A DNA stretch of 44,083 bases, taken from positions 1-44,083 of the forward strand of contig NZ_OCTQ01000008.1 of the NCBI RefSeq assembly GCF_900232905.1, written 5' to 3'. Shown here piece by piece: positions 27,430 to 36,392 of this stretch. The position numbers and the translations under genes were made by a program. The notes under the pieces were generated by a model. It was not told the origin of the DNA and did no database searches. It saw only the letters and a list, made by a program, of their open reading frames with translations. This stretch comes from Miniphocaeibacter massiliensis. Its GTDB lineage: Bacteria; Bacillota; Clostridia; Tissierellales; Peptoniphilaceae. Numbering within the stretch: the first letter of the stretch is position 1; the number at the start of each line of letters is the position of its first letter.

Positions 27430-28605
27430 TTATGGAATTATTACTTTATCTAATATACCCTTTAATTTAGCAATTGTAACTCCATAATTAGTCATTGGTA
27501 TATTTTGTCTTTTTGCTTCTTCTACTCTTGTTTGAACATGCTTTTTATTAAACATACATGCACCACAATGTATAATTAAATCATACCTAGATAAATCTTT
27601 TGGAAAATCATCTCCTCTAACAAAATCTATGTTTATATTTTCTCCATATTTTTTCCTTAACATTTCAGGTATTCTTACAGTTCCTATATCTTCACTTATT
27701 GGAGGGTGTGTACAAGCTTCTGCTATTAAAATTTTACTACTTTTGTTTAACTGTGGTATTCTTTCAGCTGATTCTATAAAATACTCTATATCCCCTTTTA
27801 AAGCAGCAAATAACACCGAAAATGAGGTGAGTTCTGAATTTTTTGGTTTCATTTTATATACATCTTCAAATACTTTTGAATCTGTAATTATTAAATCTGG
27901 TTCTTTATTTAAAAGATTTAATGTTGTCTGCACCTCTTCAATAGAAATCGAAATAGTAACTGCATGTTTGTCTATCAACTCTCTTATTGTTTGTACTTGA
28001 GGTAATATTAACCTTCCTTTAGGAGCTTCTTTGTCTTGTGGCATAACTAATAAAACCAATGTATCTTTTTTTACTAAATCTCCAGTTATGAATTCTTCTT
28101 TTTCCTCTAAATTTTCTGATATTTTATTTAAAATTAATTCTTTGTTTTCTTTTTCTGAAAAAATTATTACTTCTTCCTTTAGTTCTTTTGAAATTTCTTC
28201 AATTTTTTCTTTATCATAATTGTAAATATCATTTTTATTCACAATGGGAATATATTTAACTTTATTTTTATTTAATAATTCCACCCATTCTCTATCATAT
28301 CCTGTCAAAGATTCTTCTATTATTAATAATGCTATATCTAATTTTTTTAAAGATTTTTCTGTTTTTTCTATTCTTAACTTACCAATATTCCCAATGTCAT
28401 CATATCCTGCAGTATCTAGAAAAACTACAGATCCTATATCATGTAATTCCATATTCTTTTGTACAACATCTGTTGTAGTCCCTGCATAATCACTTACTAT
28501 AGAAGTTTCTTGCCCTGTTAAAATATTTAAAATGGTAGATTTCCCAACATTTCGTCTTCCTACTAATCCTATATATTTTCTATTAGATCTTGATGTTGTC
28601 TCCAT
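27430..28605 (-). CDS. hydF: [FeFe] hydrogenase H-cluster maturation GTPase HydF
   Basis: HydF is the scaffold on which the 2Fe subcluster of [FeFe] hydrogenase is built before transfer to the apo-enzyme. The 391 residues have an N-terminal Era/TrmE-like GTPase (P-loop GRRNVGKS at 16-23, DTAGYDD, NKND), a central dimerisation domain, and a C-terminal cluster-binding domain with EACTH and HCGACMFN (the HxH/C-x2-C type ligands). It lies 2 bp after hydG. Confidence 0.95.
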   Translation of the reverse strand: METTSRSNRKYIGLVGRRNVGKSTILNILTGQETSIVSDYAGTTTDVVQKNMELHDIGSVVFLDTAGYDDIGNIGKLRIEKTEKSLKKLDIALLIIEESLTGYDREWVELLNKNKVKYIPIVNKNDIYNYDKEKIEEISKELKEEVIIFSEKENKELILNKISENLEEKEEFITGDLVKKDTLVLLVMPQDKEAPKGRLILPQVQTIRELIDKHAVTISISIEEVQTTLNLLNKEPDLIITDSKVFEDVYKMKPKNSELTSFSVLFAALKGDIEYFIESAERIPQLNKSSKILIAEACTHPPISEDIGTVRIPEMLRKKYGENINIDFVRGDDFPKDLSRYDLIIHCGACMFNKKHVQTRVEEAKRQNIPMTNYGVTIAKLKGILDKVIIP

Positions 28606-28607
28606 AA

Positions 28608-30032
28608 TTAAAACCTAAAATCTCTCTCTCCATTTTCTATATTACTTAAATATTCTTCAGCTATTTTTCTAACTTTTTTATTCTTTATATTTGGAACTTC
28701 TCTTTCTATAATTTTCAATCCTTTTTCTACAGTATCTTCTGATGCATAGTCTTCTAAATATTCTTTTAACGTCATTACAGCATTAGGCTGGCAAATATTT
28801 GCTATTTCTCCAGACTTAACAAGTCTCATAAACCTGTCTCCAGTTCTTCCTTCTCTATAGCACGCTGTGCAAAATGATGGTATATGACCATTTTCTAGCA
28901 ACCAATTTACAACTTCATCCAAGGTTCTATTATCACTTGTTTCAAATTGTGCTGAATTTTCATCTTCTTTTTCTTCTTCGGCATATCCACCTACTGATGT
29001 TCTTGAACCTCCACTAATTTGAGATACGCCTAATTGTAAAACTTTTGAACGGGTTTCTTCATTCTCCCTTGTAGAGACTATAATACCCGTGTAAGGAACT
29101 GCTATTCTTATTAACGCCACTATTTTCATGAAAATTTCATCACTTATTGCATTTGTAAATTCTTCAGGATTTACATCATCTGCAGGTCTAATTCTTGGAA
29201 CAGACATCGTATGTGGTCCAACTCCAAACTTAGCCTCCAAATGTTCCCCATGCATCAATAAACCTATAAAATCATACTCATAATTATTTAATCCAAATAA
29301 AACTCCACATCCTACATCGTCAATTCCAGCTTCCATTGCTCTATCCATAGCCTCTGTATGATATGCATAATTATGTTTTGGTCCTGTTGGATGCAATTCT
29401 TCATAGTTATTTTTATTATAAGTCTCTTGAAATAAAATATATGTACCTATACCTGCATCTCTTAGTTTTTTATAATTTTCTACTGTAGTTGCAGCAATAT
29501 TTACATTTACTCTTCTTGTATCTCCATTTTTATGATGCACACTATAAATTGTTTTTATAGATTCTATTACATATTCAATAGGACAATTAACAGGATCTTC
29601 TCCAGTCTCTAGAGCAAGTCTTTTGTGTCCCATCTCTTGTAATGCTATTACTTCTTCTTTAATTTCTTCTTGTGTAAGTTTCTTTCTTCTAATAGTTTTA
29701 TTTTTATAGTGATATGGACAGTAAATACATCCATTTACACAGTAATTTGATAAATACAAAGGTGCAAACAACACTATTCTATTTCCATAAAACCTTTGTT
29801 TTAACTCTTTTGCAAGTATTAATATCTCATTGTTTAAATCTTCTAACTCACAAGATAGTAGAAGAAATGCTTCTTTATAAGTTAAGCCTCTAGCTTCTTT
29901 AGCTTTCTCTAGTACCTGCTCAATCATCTCTCTATTTTTGCTGTTTTTTCTGCCAAATTCTATAGTCTTTAAAATCTCTTCATCATTAATAAATTCTTCT
30001 GCAATAGAAGAACTTGGATTGTACTCACTCAT
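28608..30032 (-). CDS. hydG: [FeFe] hydrogenase maturation tyrosine lyase HydG
   Basis: HydG is a radical SAM enzyme that splits tyrosine to yield CO and cyanide ligands for the H-cluster. The 474 residues carry the CX3CX2C motif as Cys98, Cys102 and Cys105. The C-terminal second-cluster motif (FCTACYREGRTGDRFM) is present, and this separates HydG from ThiH. The C-terminus (VRKIAEEYLSNIENGERDFRF) is also typical. The ribosome site is AAGGGGAAG. It follows the small regulator by 10 bp. HydE and the structural hydrogenase are not in this window and must lie elsewhere. Confidence 0.96.
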   Translation of the reverse strand: MSEYNPSSSIAEEFINDEEILKTIEFGRKNSKNREMIEQVLEKAKEARGLTYKEAFLLLSCELEDLNNEILILAKELKQRFYGNRIVLFAPLYLSNYCVNGCIYCPYHYKNKTIRRKKLTQEEIKEEVIALQEMGHKRLALETGEDPVNCPIEYVIESIKTIYSVHHKNGDTRRVNVNIAATTVENYKKLRDAGIGTYILFQETYNKNNYEELHPTGPKHNYAYHTEAMDRAMEAGIDDVGCGVLFGLNNYEYDFIGLLMHGEHLEAKFGVGPHTMSVPRIRPADDVNPEEFTNAISDEIFMKIVALIRIAVPYTGIIVSTRENEETRSKVLQLGVSQISGGSRTSVGGYAEEEKEDENSAQFETSDNRTLDEVVNWLLENGHIPSFCTACYREGRTGDRFMRLVKSGEIANICQPNAVMTLKEYLEDYASEDTVEKGLKIIEREVPNIKNKKVRKIAEEYLSNIENGERDFRF

Positions 30033-30042
30033 AATCTTCCCC

Positions 30043-30288
30043 TTAAATTTTCGAATAAATTGCCTTACAGCTTACTTCTTGTATCATCCCTAATTTTCCT
30101 GTTAGTGCACTAATTTCATTTTGTGGTGCATCTACTATTACTGAAATGACATTTACATTTTCTTTTACTTTAGGAATCCCCATTCTTCCTAGTATGTAAC
30201 TTGAATAATCATGTAGAATTTCATTTACAAATTTACTTGAACTACTATCTTCTATAATAATTCCTATTATGGCAACTCTGGTTTCCAT
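30043..30288 (-). CDS. Small putative regulator of the iron-only hydrogenase system (TM1266-like)
   Basis: From ATG 30288 (GGAGGG ribosome site) the protein has 81 residues: TRVAIIGIIIEDSSSSKFVNEILHDYSSYILGRMGIP..., then VISVIVDAPQNEISALTGKLGMIQEVSCKAIYSK. This is a ferredoxin-like ACT/NikR-type fold. It matches the short family often found beside hydE/hydG/hydF (iron-only hydrogenase system regulator), which lacks a DNA-binding domain. It is the first gene of the hyd unit, directly behind the attenuator-like leader. The regulatory role is inferred from context. Confidence 0.85.
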   Translation of the reverse strand: METRVAIIGIIIEDSSSSKFVNEILHDYSSYILGRMGIPKVKENVNVISVIVDAPQNEISALTGKLGMIQEVSCKAIYSKI

Positions 30289-30422
30289 ACACCCTCCTGT
30301 TTTGCACAAAAAAAGACACAGCTACCCTGTGTCTAAAGTAATAATTTTCACAGGTTTAGCATCAGAACTAATCTTTAACTTTACCTTGTACAATACTATA
30401 ATAACACTTATTTTGTAATCAA
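30289..30422 (-). promoter_or_regulatory. Attenuator-type leader of the hydrogenase maturation operon (candidate riboswitch)
   Basis: On the minus strand: promoter TTGATT (30417-30422), 16-bp spacer, TATAGT (30395-30400); then a leader of about 100 nt before the first gene. A perfect 8-bp terminator AGACACAG/CTGTGTCT (30314-30321 and 30327-30334) with a T-run lies only about 20 nt before the ribosome site. CCTGTG (30349-30354) can pair instead with CACAGG (30326-30331), the first arm of the terminator, making an antiterminator. A further helix (AGGT 30383-30386 with ACCT 30352-30355) would hide CCTGTG. I do not recognise a known riboswitch class. Confidence 0.6.
30308..30334 (-). terminator. 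Terminator hairpin inside the hyd leader
   Basis: 8-bp stem and 5-nt loop followed by a T-run on the minus strand. It ends transcripts of the upstream gene (30440-31018) or leader transcripts of the hyd operon. Confidence 0.8.
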
Positions 30423-30439
30423 AAAAGAGAAAACAAATA

Positions 30440-31018
30440 TCAATTAACTTTAATTTCAATTAAACAATAATCAAACCCTTGTCTCATACTTTGTAAAATT
30501 TCGACTTCTACAGATTTATCAAAAACTATTTCAAATAATTTTTTATTATATCCAGCTGTGCAATGACACCAAGTTAATGACTCAGATATTTTTGATTCTT
30601 CCAACATTGGACACTCACAACTAAACATTTTTGTATATAAAAAATTACCCTTTATATACCAACCAGCACCATTTTCATTTAAAATTTCAACAAATTTATA
30701 TAAATCTTTATTAACTGATAAATATATTTTCTTTAGATATATAGCCGTATCTTTTAATTTACCATTTTCATTACAATAGCATCCTTTTCTTATTAATTTC
30801 ACTATATTATTATCAAATCTATTTTCAAGTAAAACAGATAACTTTTCCACCCATTCTGCACGTTGAGTAGGTGTTGAATTTATGTCTAATGGTAGCTCTA
30901 AGATTATTTCTTCAACTACTTCTTTTGATGCAACTTTTTCTAAGCTATTTTTAAGACGCCCTATTTCGTCTAATTCTAATGTTGGTGAAATATAATCCGG
31001 CATAGAAAATTCCCCCAT
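30440..31018 (-). CDS. Unknown protein with three CxC motifs
   Basis: I do not firmly recognise this 192-residue soluble protein. It has three Cys-x-Cys pairs: C80/C82 (KGCYCNENG), C134/C136 (FSCECPM) and C151/C153 (TWCHCTAGY), plus C185. That suggests binding of a metal or iron-sulfur cluster. The last third resembles hydrocarbon- or amino-acid-hydrolase-like proteins that end in QGFDYCLIEIK, but I would not assign a function. AGGAGG lies well placed before ATG 31018. It lies between catalase and the hyd operon, separated from each by a terminator. Confidence 0.75.
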   Translation of the reverse strand: MGEFSMPDYISPTLELDEIGRLKNSLEKVASKEVVEEIILELPLDINSTPTQRAEWVEKLSVLLENRFDNNIVKLIRKGCYCNENGKLKDTAIYLKKIYLSVNKDLYKFVEILNENGAGWYIKGNFLYTKMFSCECPMLEESKISESLTWCHCTAGYNKKLFEIVFDKSVEVEILQSMRQGFDYCLIEIKVN

Positions 31019-31042
31019 AATTTCCTCCTAATTTTATATTCT

Positions 31043-31070
31043 AAAAAAGGAGACCTAGGCCTCCTTTAAA
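31043..31070 (-). terminator. Terminator of katA
   Basis: AAAGGAG/CTCCTTT hairpin with palindromic CCTAGG loop and T6 on the minus strand. Confidence 0.85.
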
Positions 31071-31077
31071 TTATTTA

Positions 31078-32628
31078 TTAATATGATGTATCTGTTCTTT
31101 TACGCTTTTTATATTCTTCTTCATTAAACTTAGAAAAATCTACTTCTATTCCTAATTCTTCTGCCATCATTTTCCCATACTTTTCATCTGCATAGTAACA
31201 ATGTTCTATATGACGTAATCTTATTTTTTCTTCTGCATCTCCCATAGCTCTTCTAGTATTTTCCACAAGAACTTTTTGTTGTTCTGGAGTCATTAAATTA
31301 AATAATTTACCTGGTTGAGTGAAATAATCATCGTCATCATCTCTAAAGTTCCATCTTCCTACTGCACCATTTGCTGGTTGTTTCGGTTCTTCATGTTCTG
31401 TGTACTCTACAAAGTTTCCATAACTATTTGGAGCATAATGCACTTCTGATCCACCATTACCATCAACTCTCATTTGTCCATCTCTATGATATGAATTTGT
31501 ATTTTGTGCATGTTTTGGTGAATTTACTGGAATTTGATGATGATTTACTCCTAAACGATATCTATGAGCATCTCCGTAAACAAATAGCCTTCCTTGTAAC
31601 ATTTTATCTGGTGAATAAGAAATTCCAGGAACTACATTTGCTGGAGTAAATGCCGCTTGCTCAACATCTGCATAATAATTTTCAGGATTTCTATTTAACT
31701 CATATTCGCCCACTTCTATAAGTGGGTATTCACCATGATACCAAACTTTTGTTAAATCAAATGGATTATACGGCATATTTGCTGCTTGTTCTTCAGTCAT
31801 TACTTGAATATACATTTTCCACTTAGGATAATCGCCCTTTTCTATAGCTTCATATAAATCTCTTCCATGACTTTCTCTATCCATTCCAACAAGTTTTCCT
31901 GCCTCTTCATCTGTTATATTTTTTATTCCTTGTTGTGTTATCATATGGAATTTAACATAAACTTTTTCATTTTCATCATTTATCATAGAGTAAGCATGTG
32001 AACTAAACCCGTGCATATGTCTATATGATGCAGGAATTCCCCTGTCACTCATAGTAATAGTTACTTGATGTAATGCTTCTGGTAATGATGTCCAAAAGTC
32101 CCAGTTGTTGTTTGCACTTCTTAAGTTAGTCCTAGGATCTCTTTTTACTGCTCTGTTTAATCCAATAAAATGATGTGGATCTCTTAAAAAGAATACTGGA
32201 GTATTATTTCCTACCAAATCCCAGTTTCCGTCTTCTGTATAGAATTTAATTGCATATCCTCTAATATCCCTTTCAGCATCTGCTGCTCCTCTTTCACCTG
32301 CAACTGTTGAGAATCTAATAAATATTTCAGTTTCTTTTCCTACTTCTGAAAATATTTTAGCTTTTGTATATTTAGTAATATCATTAGTAACTTTAAATGT
32401 ACCAAATGCTCCAGAACCTTTAGCGTGCATTCTTCTTTCAGGTATCACTTCTCTATCAAAATGAGCCATTTTCTCCATATACCAAACATCTTCCATTCCC
32501 ATTTGACCTCTTGGCCCAACAGTTACTGCAGTTTGATTGTTTGAAACTGGAATCCCCGATTCATTAGTCAATCTAGGATCTTTACCTATGATATCGTTTT
32601 TACTTGTAATTTTCTTATCCTTATCCAT
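31078..32628 (-). CDS. katA: Monofunctional heme catalase
   Basis: Catalase breaks hydrogen peroxide into water and oxygen. The 516 residues match small-subunit (clade 3-like) catalases: catalytic His68 in [12 protein letters not shown], the catalytic Asn in [11 protein letters not shown] (141-142), and the heme-ligand Tyr351 in [14 protein letters not shown]. The clade-typical [20 protein letters not shown] is present. It is monocistronic with its own promoter, a PerR/Fur-type palindrome and a terminator. Heme must come from uptake or synthesis not visible here. With the hemerythrin-like protein it indicates exposure to oxygen or peroxide. Confidence 0.97.
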   Translation of the reverse strand: MDKDKKITSKNDIIGKDPRLTNESGIPVSNNQTAVTVGPRGQMGMEDVWYMEKMAHFDREVIPERRMHAKGSGAFGTFKVTNDITKYTKAKIFSEVGKETEIFIRFSTVAGERGAADAERDIRGYAIKFYTEDGNWDLVGNNTPVFFLRDPHHFIGLNRAVKRDPRTNLRSANNNWDFWTSLPEALHQVTITMSDRGIPASYRHMHGFSSHAYSMINDENEKVYVKFHMITQQGIKNITDEEAGKLVGMDRESHGRDLYEAIEKGDYPKWKMYIQVMTEEQAANMPYNPFDLTKVWYHGEYPLIEVGEYELNRNPENYYADVEQAAFTPANVVPGISYSPDKMLQGRLFVYGDAHRYRLGVNHHQIPVNSPKHAQNTNSYHRDGQMRVDGNGGSEVHYAPNSYGNFVEYTEHEEPKQPANGAVGRWNFRDDDDDYFTQPGKLFNLMTPEQQKVLVENTRRAMGDAEEKIRLRHIEHCYYADEKYGKMMAEELGIEVDFSKFNEEEYKKRKRTDTSY

Positions 32629-32657
32629 CCTTGCCTCCTAGTTGTTTAAATTTTTAA

Positions 32658-32679
32658 TTATTAACAAAATAGTTAATAA
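32658..32679. repeat. 8-6-8 inverted repeat in the katA 5' region
   Basis: TTATTAAC (32658-32665) and GTTAATAA (32672-32679) flank 6 bp, between the katA -10 element and start codon. It could be a second regulator site (roughly Rex-like spacing) or an mRNA hairpin. Confidence 0.4.
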
Positions 32680-32695
32680 CTACTTTTCTTTTAAT

Positions 32696-32741
32696 ATTAT
32701 ACCCTTTCGCACTTTTTGTAATCATTACAAAAAGCGCGAAA
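32696..32741 (-). promoter_or_regulatory. katA promoter with PerR/Fur-type operator
   Basis: A perfect TATAAT (-10) lies at 32696-32701. The -35 region falls in a near-perfect 37-bp inverted repeat (32705-32741; arms TTTCGC...GCGAAA and CTTTTTGTAAT...ATTACAAAAAG). Its centre, TTGTAATCATTACAA (32716-32730), has the 7-1-7 layout of PerR/Fur/Zur boxes and differs from the PerR consensus TTATAATnATTATAA at one symmetrical pair. The repeat could also act as a terminator for the upstream ABC operon. Confidence 0.6.
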
Positions 32742-32746
32742 GATAT

Positions 32747-35700
32747 CTATTCTACTGCTTTTAATGCTTCTACCATATTTATATGTTTTAATTTTCTATG
32801 AACTACTAACATTACCATAACTGCAAAAAGTATAGTTATAATTGCAGACAATATATAATTCATTAAAAATATATGAGGATCTAGCATAACTATATCTGGT
32901 ACTAAATTGTTAATAATGATGTAATGCATTATAAATCCTAGCACATATCCTAAAAATATTCCTAAAATAGTTAATATAAAGGTCTCTCTATATACATAAG
33001 CTGTTACTTCCTTATCGTAAAACCCTAAAACTTTAATGGTTGATAGTTCCCGAAGTCTTTCTGATACATTTATATTGGTTAAATTATACAATACTACAAA
33101 TGCAAGTGTACATGAACAAATAATTATTACAAATACTAATATATCCAACGTTCCAAGTAATGTGTCTATCATTTCTTTTACTTGACTATTATTATATATA
33201 CTCAAAACTGAATCATTATTGTTTACTTCTTCTATTATTTGACTTTTTTCTTTATCACTCTCTGGAGTTAACTTCAAAATATCTCCATTAGGTTCATAAT
33301 CTTTATCAAAAATTTCATTGTAATATTTAGAAGTCATATATACATAATGCCCGCTATAATTTTCTGCTATATCTCCTATTTTTACGCTGTGCTCTATACT
33401 ATCAGAGTCCTTTATTTTTATTGTATCTCCTACTTTAGCTTTTAATACTTTTGCAGCCTTTTCAGTTATTACAACTCCATCATCTTTTAATTTTATATTT
33501 TCAAGATTCTTTCTATCCCTTAGTATAACAAATTCACTTAATTCTTCTTTTTCTTCTGGAGATATTAACGTTATTGCCTGATCTGGAGCTCCTTTTACAT
33601 CTATTGTAAAACTATCAATTACTACAGGAGTTGACTTTTCTACCTTATTTTTATCAGTTATTAAATTATTATACTCTTTAAACCCCTCTGGACTAAAATC
33701 CTCATCATATATAGAAATCATGTCGTAATTAAGAAGTTCATGGTATTGTTTTTGTTCAAGACTAGTAATTGAATCTTTTATTCCAAATCCCATAAATATT
33801 AACCCTGTACAACCAGATATTCCTATTATTGTCATAAACATTCTGCGTTTATATCTAAATAAATTTCTCATTGTAACTTTTTCCATGAAATTAAGTCTTT
33901 TCCATATAAATTTTAATCTTTCGAAAAAAATTCTAGTTCCATGTTTTGGAGGTTTGCCTCTCATTAAATTAGAAGCATTTTCTCTTAGACTACTTTTTGA
34001 TGCCATTGCTCCAGCTACTGCAGTACATAAAACTCCAATTATCAACGACATAGCTGAATAAAATACATTAAAAGGTATAAATGAAGAATAAAACACATAA
34101 TTTGAAGCATAGGCGAAGAATATTAATGGTGAAATTACTGTATGTCCGATAATTATACCTAGTATGCTCCCTAAAACTGACGCTATACCTCCATAAATAA
34201 AGTATTTTTTTATAATTTGAGAATTTGAATATCCTAGAGCTTTTAAAGTACCTATCTCTAACCTATCTTCATCTACCATTCTAGTCATAGTAGTTAATGA
34301 TACAAGAAGTGCTATAAAAAAGAAAAATACTGGAAATACATTACTTATTATTCCAAGTCTTCTAGCCTCGTCGTAAAAAGTGTAAATCTCCGAACTATTT
34401 TCTCTAGATTCTACAGTATATCTTGGTGCCATTAAGATATTTAGCATTCTTTTAGCATCATCTAAATCTTCTTCACCATCTGCTATTTCTTTTTCTGCTT
34501 TTTCTTTTTCATCTAAAAATTCTTTTTCATTATCTTCTAATATTTTTTTATTCTCATCTAGTTCAGAAAGTGCCAATATTAATTTGTTTTGTCCACTTTT
34601 GTACTCTTCTTCTATAGTTTTATTACCACTGTTTACTTTTTCTTGTGCTTTTTTTAAAGCTTCTTTTCCTTCTGCTAGTTGCTTTCTACCATTAGATATA
34701 GTTGAAACCGCTGAATCATATTTAGTTTTGCCCTCTTTCCATTCTGCTTCTTTCTCGTCTAAAGTTTTTTTGCTTTCAAGTAGTGTATCTAAGTTTTTTT
34801 CATATACCGCTTTTTCAGACTCTGCTTTTTTAATACCTTCTTCTAGCTTAATCTTATTTTCCTTTAATATTTGTTCACTATTTAGTAAATTTTCTAACTG
34901 AAAAATTTTGTTTTTTATATCTGAAATAGTTTTATTTAGTTCACTTATCTCAAAATTTAATTTAGATATTTCATTTTCTATATTAACTTTATCGTCTTGT
35001 AGCTCTTTTAGCTTATTCTGTAGATTTATATTCGTTGGATCATCTTCTAGTTGTTTCTTAATATCTACAATTTGACTTTCTACTTGATTTAATTTATTTT
35101 GTTTGTCATTTAGTTCTGAGTTTTTTTGCTGTAACTGGCTTTCAGCCTCTGATTTTTGATTTTCTAATTGAGTTATTTGTCCTGATATTGAAGGTAGCAT
35201 CTCTAACGTGTCTTTTATTTCTTTGAGTTGCACATTCATTTTTTCTATTTCTTCATTATATTTGTTTATAGCACCTTCTAAAAGTTCTTTATTAGTATTA
35301 TATTCACTCCAAGCATTATCTAATTCTTTTCTTCCTGAATCTATTTTTATTTTCGATTCTTTTATTTCTTTTTCTGCTTCTTCTAACTCATTCTGTTTAT
35401 TAGATATTGATTTTTTATTAATATCTATTTCTTTTTGAGCTTTTATTAATTCATCTCTGGCCTTTGATATTTCAGAATTTAATTTTTCTTTTCCTTCTTC
35501 ATATTCTAAATATCCATCTTCAAGTTTTTGTTTTGCATCAGTTATTTCTATTTCAGCATCTTCAAGCTTTTGTTTTGCATCAGCTATTTCTTTTTCACCG
35601 TCTGCTATTTCTTTAGATACCTCTTTTTTCTTTTCTTCAAAAACCTCATCTTTTCTTTTATATAAAATATCTTCTATTTCTTTCTTATGTTTTTCAGCTA

Positions 35701-36391
35701 ATTCCTTATATTTGTCTTCACTAAATTTAAAACTTTTTAAATCTTCAAAAGTTATTTTCACAGTAGAATAATTCTCTAAATTAAATATAGACTTTTCTAC
35801 AAAACCAACACCTGTTAAAAGTCCATCTCCTATATTACTACTACCTAAATTTATAGAATCAACATAGTCTGGACTAGTTATAAACCCAACAATTTTAAAA
35901 TCATAATTGTTAATTGAATATTCTTCCTCTTTTTCAATATCTATATTTTCTTTTAAAAATGATATTTTATCACCTATTGAATACTCTTTTTGTAATTTCT
36001 CATCTAATACTATTTCTTCTGAGCTCTTAGGTAATCTACCATCGATTACATTAAGTTCATTAACCGTTTTAGTTATTGAATTTAAGCGTATTAAATTATC
36101 TTTATTTTTTGTTTCTACATCAAACTCATATCCCAAATCTATGTTTCTTATTCCTGATGCAGTTTTTATTAAGTCTATATCTTCATCTTCCAGTCCATAT
36201 GTAGAGGTTACTACAATATCAGCTCCATTAGTTTTTTGAAAAAATAAATCTGCACTTTCATACATAGCTGGACCTGTTATTTTTAATCCAATAAAAACCA
36301 ATACACCTATTGTTATCATAAGTAAAATAGATAAAAATCTACCTTTGCTATTTTTTATTTCTCTTAAAGTATCCTTATTTAAAGACTTCAT
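32747..36391 (-). CDS. ABC transporter permease, FtsX type, with long extracytoplasmic coiled coil
   Basis: The 1214-residue protein has one N-terminal membrane helix (about 18-40), a MacB-like periplasmic-type domain (about 45-230), and a very long Glu/Lys/Gln coiled coil (about 235-665) with repeats such as KEIADGEKEIADAKQKLEDAEIEI. An FtsX domain of three helices follows (about 690-800), then a second extracellular domain and the C-terminal FtsX domain (about 1085-1200). This is one polypeptide with a duplicated FtsX core. It pairs with the ATPase just upstream. Such exporters move lipids, peptides or toxins, or act on cell-wall enzymes mechanically; the substrate is unknown. Start ATG 36391, 1 bp after the ATPase stop. 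Confidence 0.9.
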   Translation of the reverse strand: MKSLNKDTLREIKNSKGRFLSILLMITIGVLVFIGLKITGPAMYESADLFFQKTNGADIVVTSTYGLEDEDIDLIKTASGIRNIDLGYEFDVETKNKDNLIRLNSITKTVNELNVIDGRLPKSSEEIVLDEKLQKEYSIGDKISFLKENIDIEKEEEYSINNYDFKIVGFITSPDYVDSINLGSSNIGDGLLTGVGFVEKSIFNLENYSTVKITFEDLKSFKFSEDKYKELAEKHKKEIEDILYKRKDEVFEEKKKEVSKEIADGEKEIADAKQKLEDAEIEITDAKQKLEDGYLEYEEGKEKLNSEISKARDELIKAQKEIDINKKSISNKQNELEEAEKEIKESKIKIDSGRKELDNAWSEYNTNKELLEGAINKYNEEIEKMNVQLKEIKDTLEMLPSISGQITQLENQKSEAESQLQQKNSELNDKQNKLNQVESQIVDIKKQLEDDPTNINLQNKLKELQDDKVNIENEISKLNFEISELNKTISDIKNKIFQLENLLNSEQILKENKIKLEEGIKKAESEKAVYEKNLDTLLESKKTLDEKEAEWKEGKTKYDSAVSTISNGRKQLAEGKEALKKAQEKVNSGNKTIEEEYKSGQNKLILALSELDENKKILEDNEKEFLDEKEKAEKEIADGEEDLDDAKRMLNILMAPRYTVESRENSSEIYTFYDEARRLGIISNVFPVFFFFIALLVSLTTMTRMVDEDRLEIGTLKALGYSNSQIIKKYFIYGGIASVLGSILGIIIGHTVISPLIFFAYASNYVFYSSFIPFNVFYSAMSLIIGVLCTAVAGAMASKSSLRENASNLMRGKPPKHGTRIFFERLKFIWKRLNFMEKVTMRNLFRYKRRMFMTIIGISGCTGLIFMGFGIKDSITSLEQKQYHELLNYDMISIYDEDFSPEGFKEYNNLITDKNKVEKSTPVVIDSFTIDVKGAPDQAITLISPEEKEELSEFVILRDRKNLENIKLKDDGVVITEKAAKVLKAKVGDTIKIKDSDSIEHSVKIGDIAENYSGHYVYMTSKYYNEIFDKDYEPNGDILKLTPESDKEKSQIIEEVNNNDSVLSIYNNSQVKEMIDTLLGTLDILVFVIIICSCTLAFVVLYNLTNINVSERLRELSTIKVLGFYDKEVTAYVYRETFILTILGIFLGYVLGFIMHYIIINNLVPDIVMLDPHIFLMNYILSAIITILFAVMVMLVVHRKLKHINMVEALKAVE

Positions 36392-36392
36392 G

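Noticed and set aside
31078-32628. Horizontal transfer of katA based on slightly different codon look
   Set aside because: I cannot measure composition reliably by eye, and no mobile element borders the gene.
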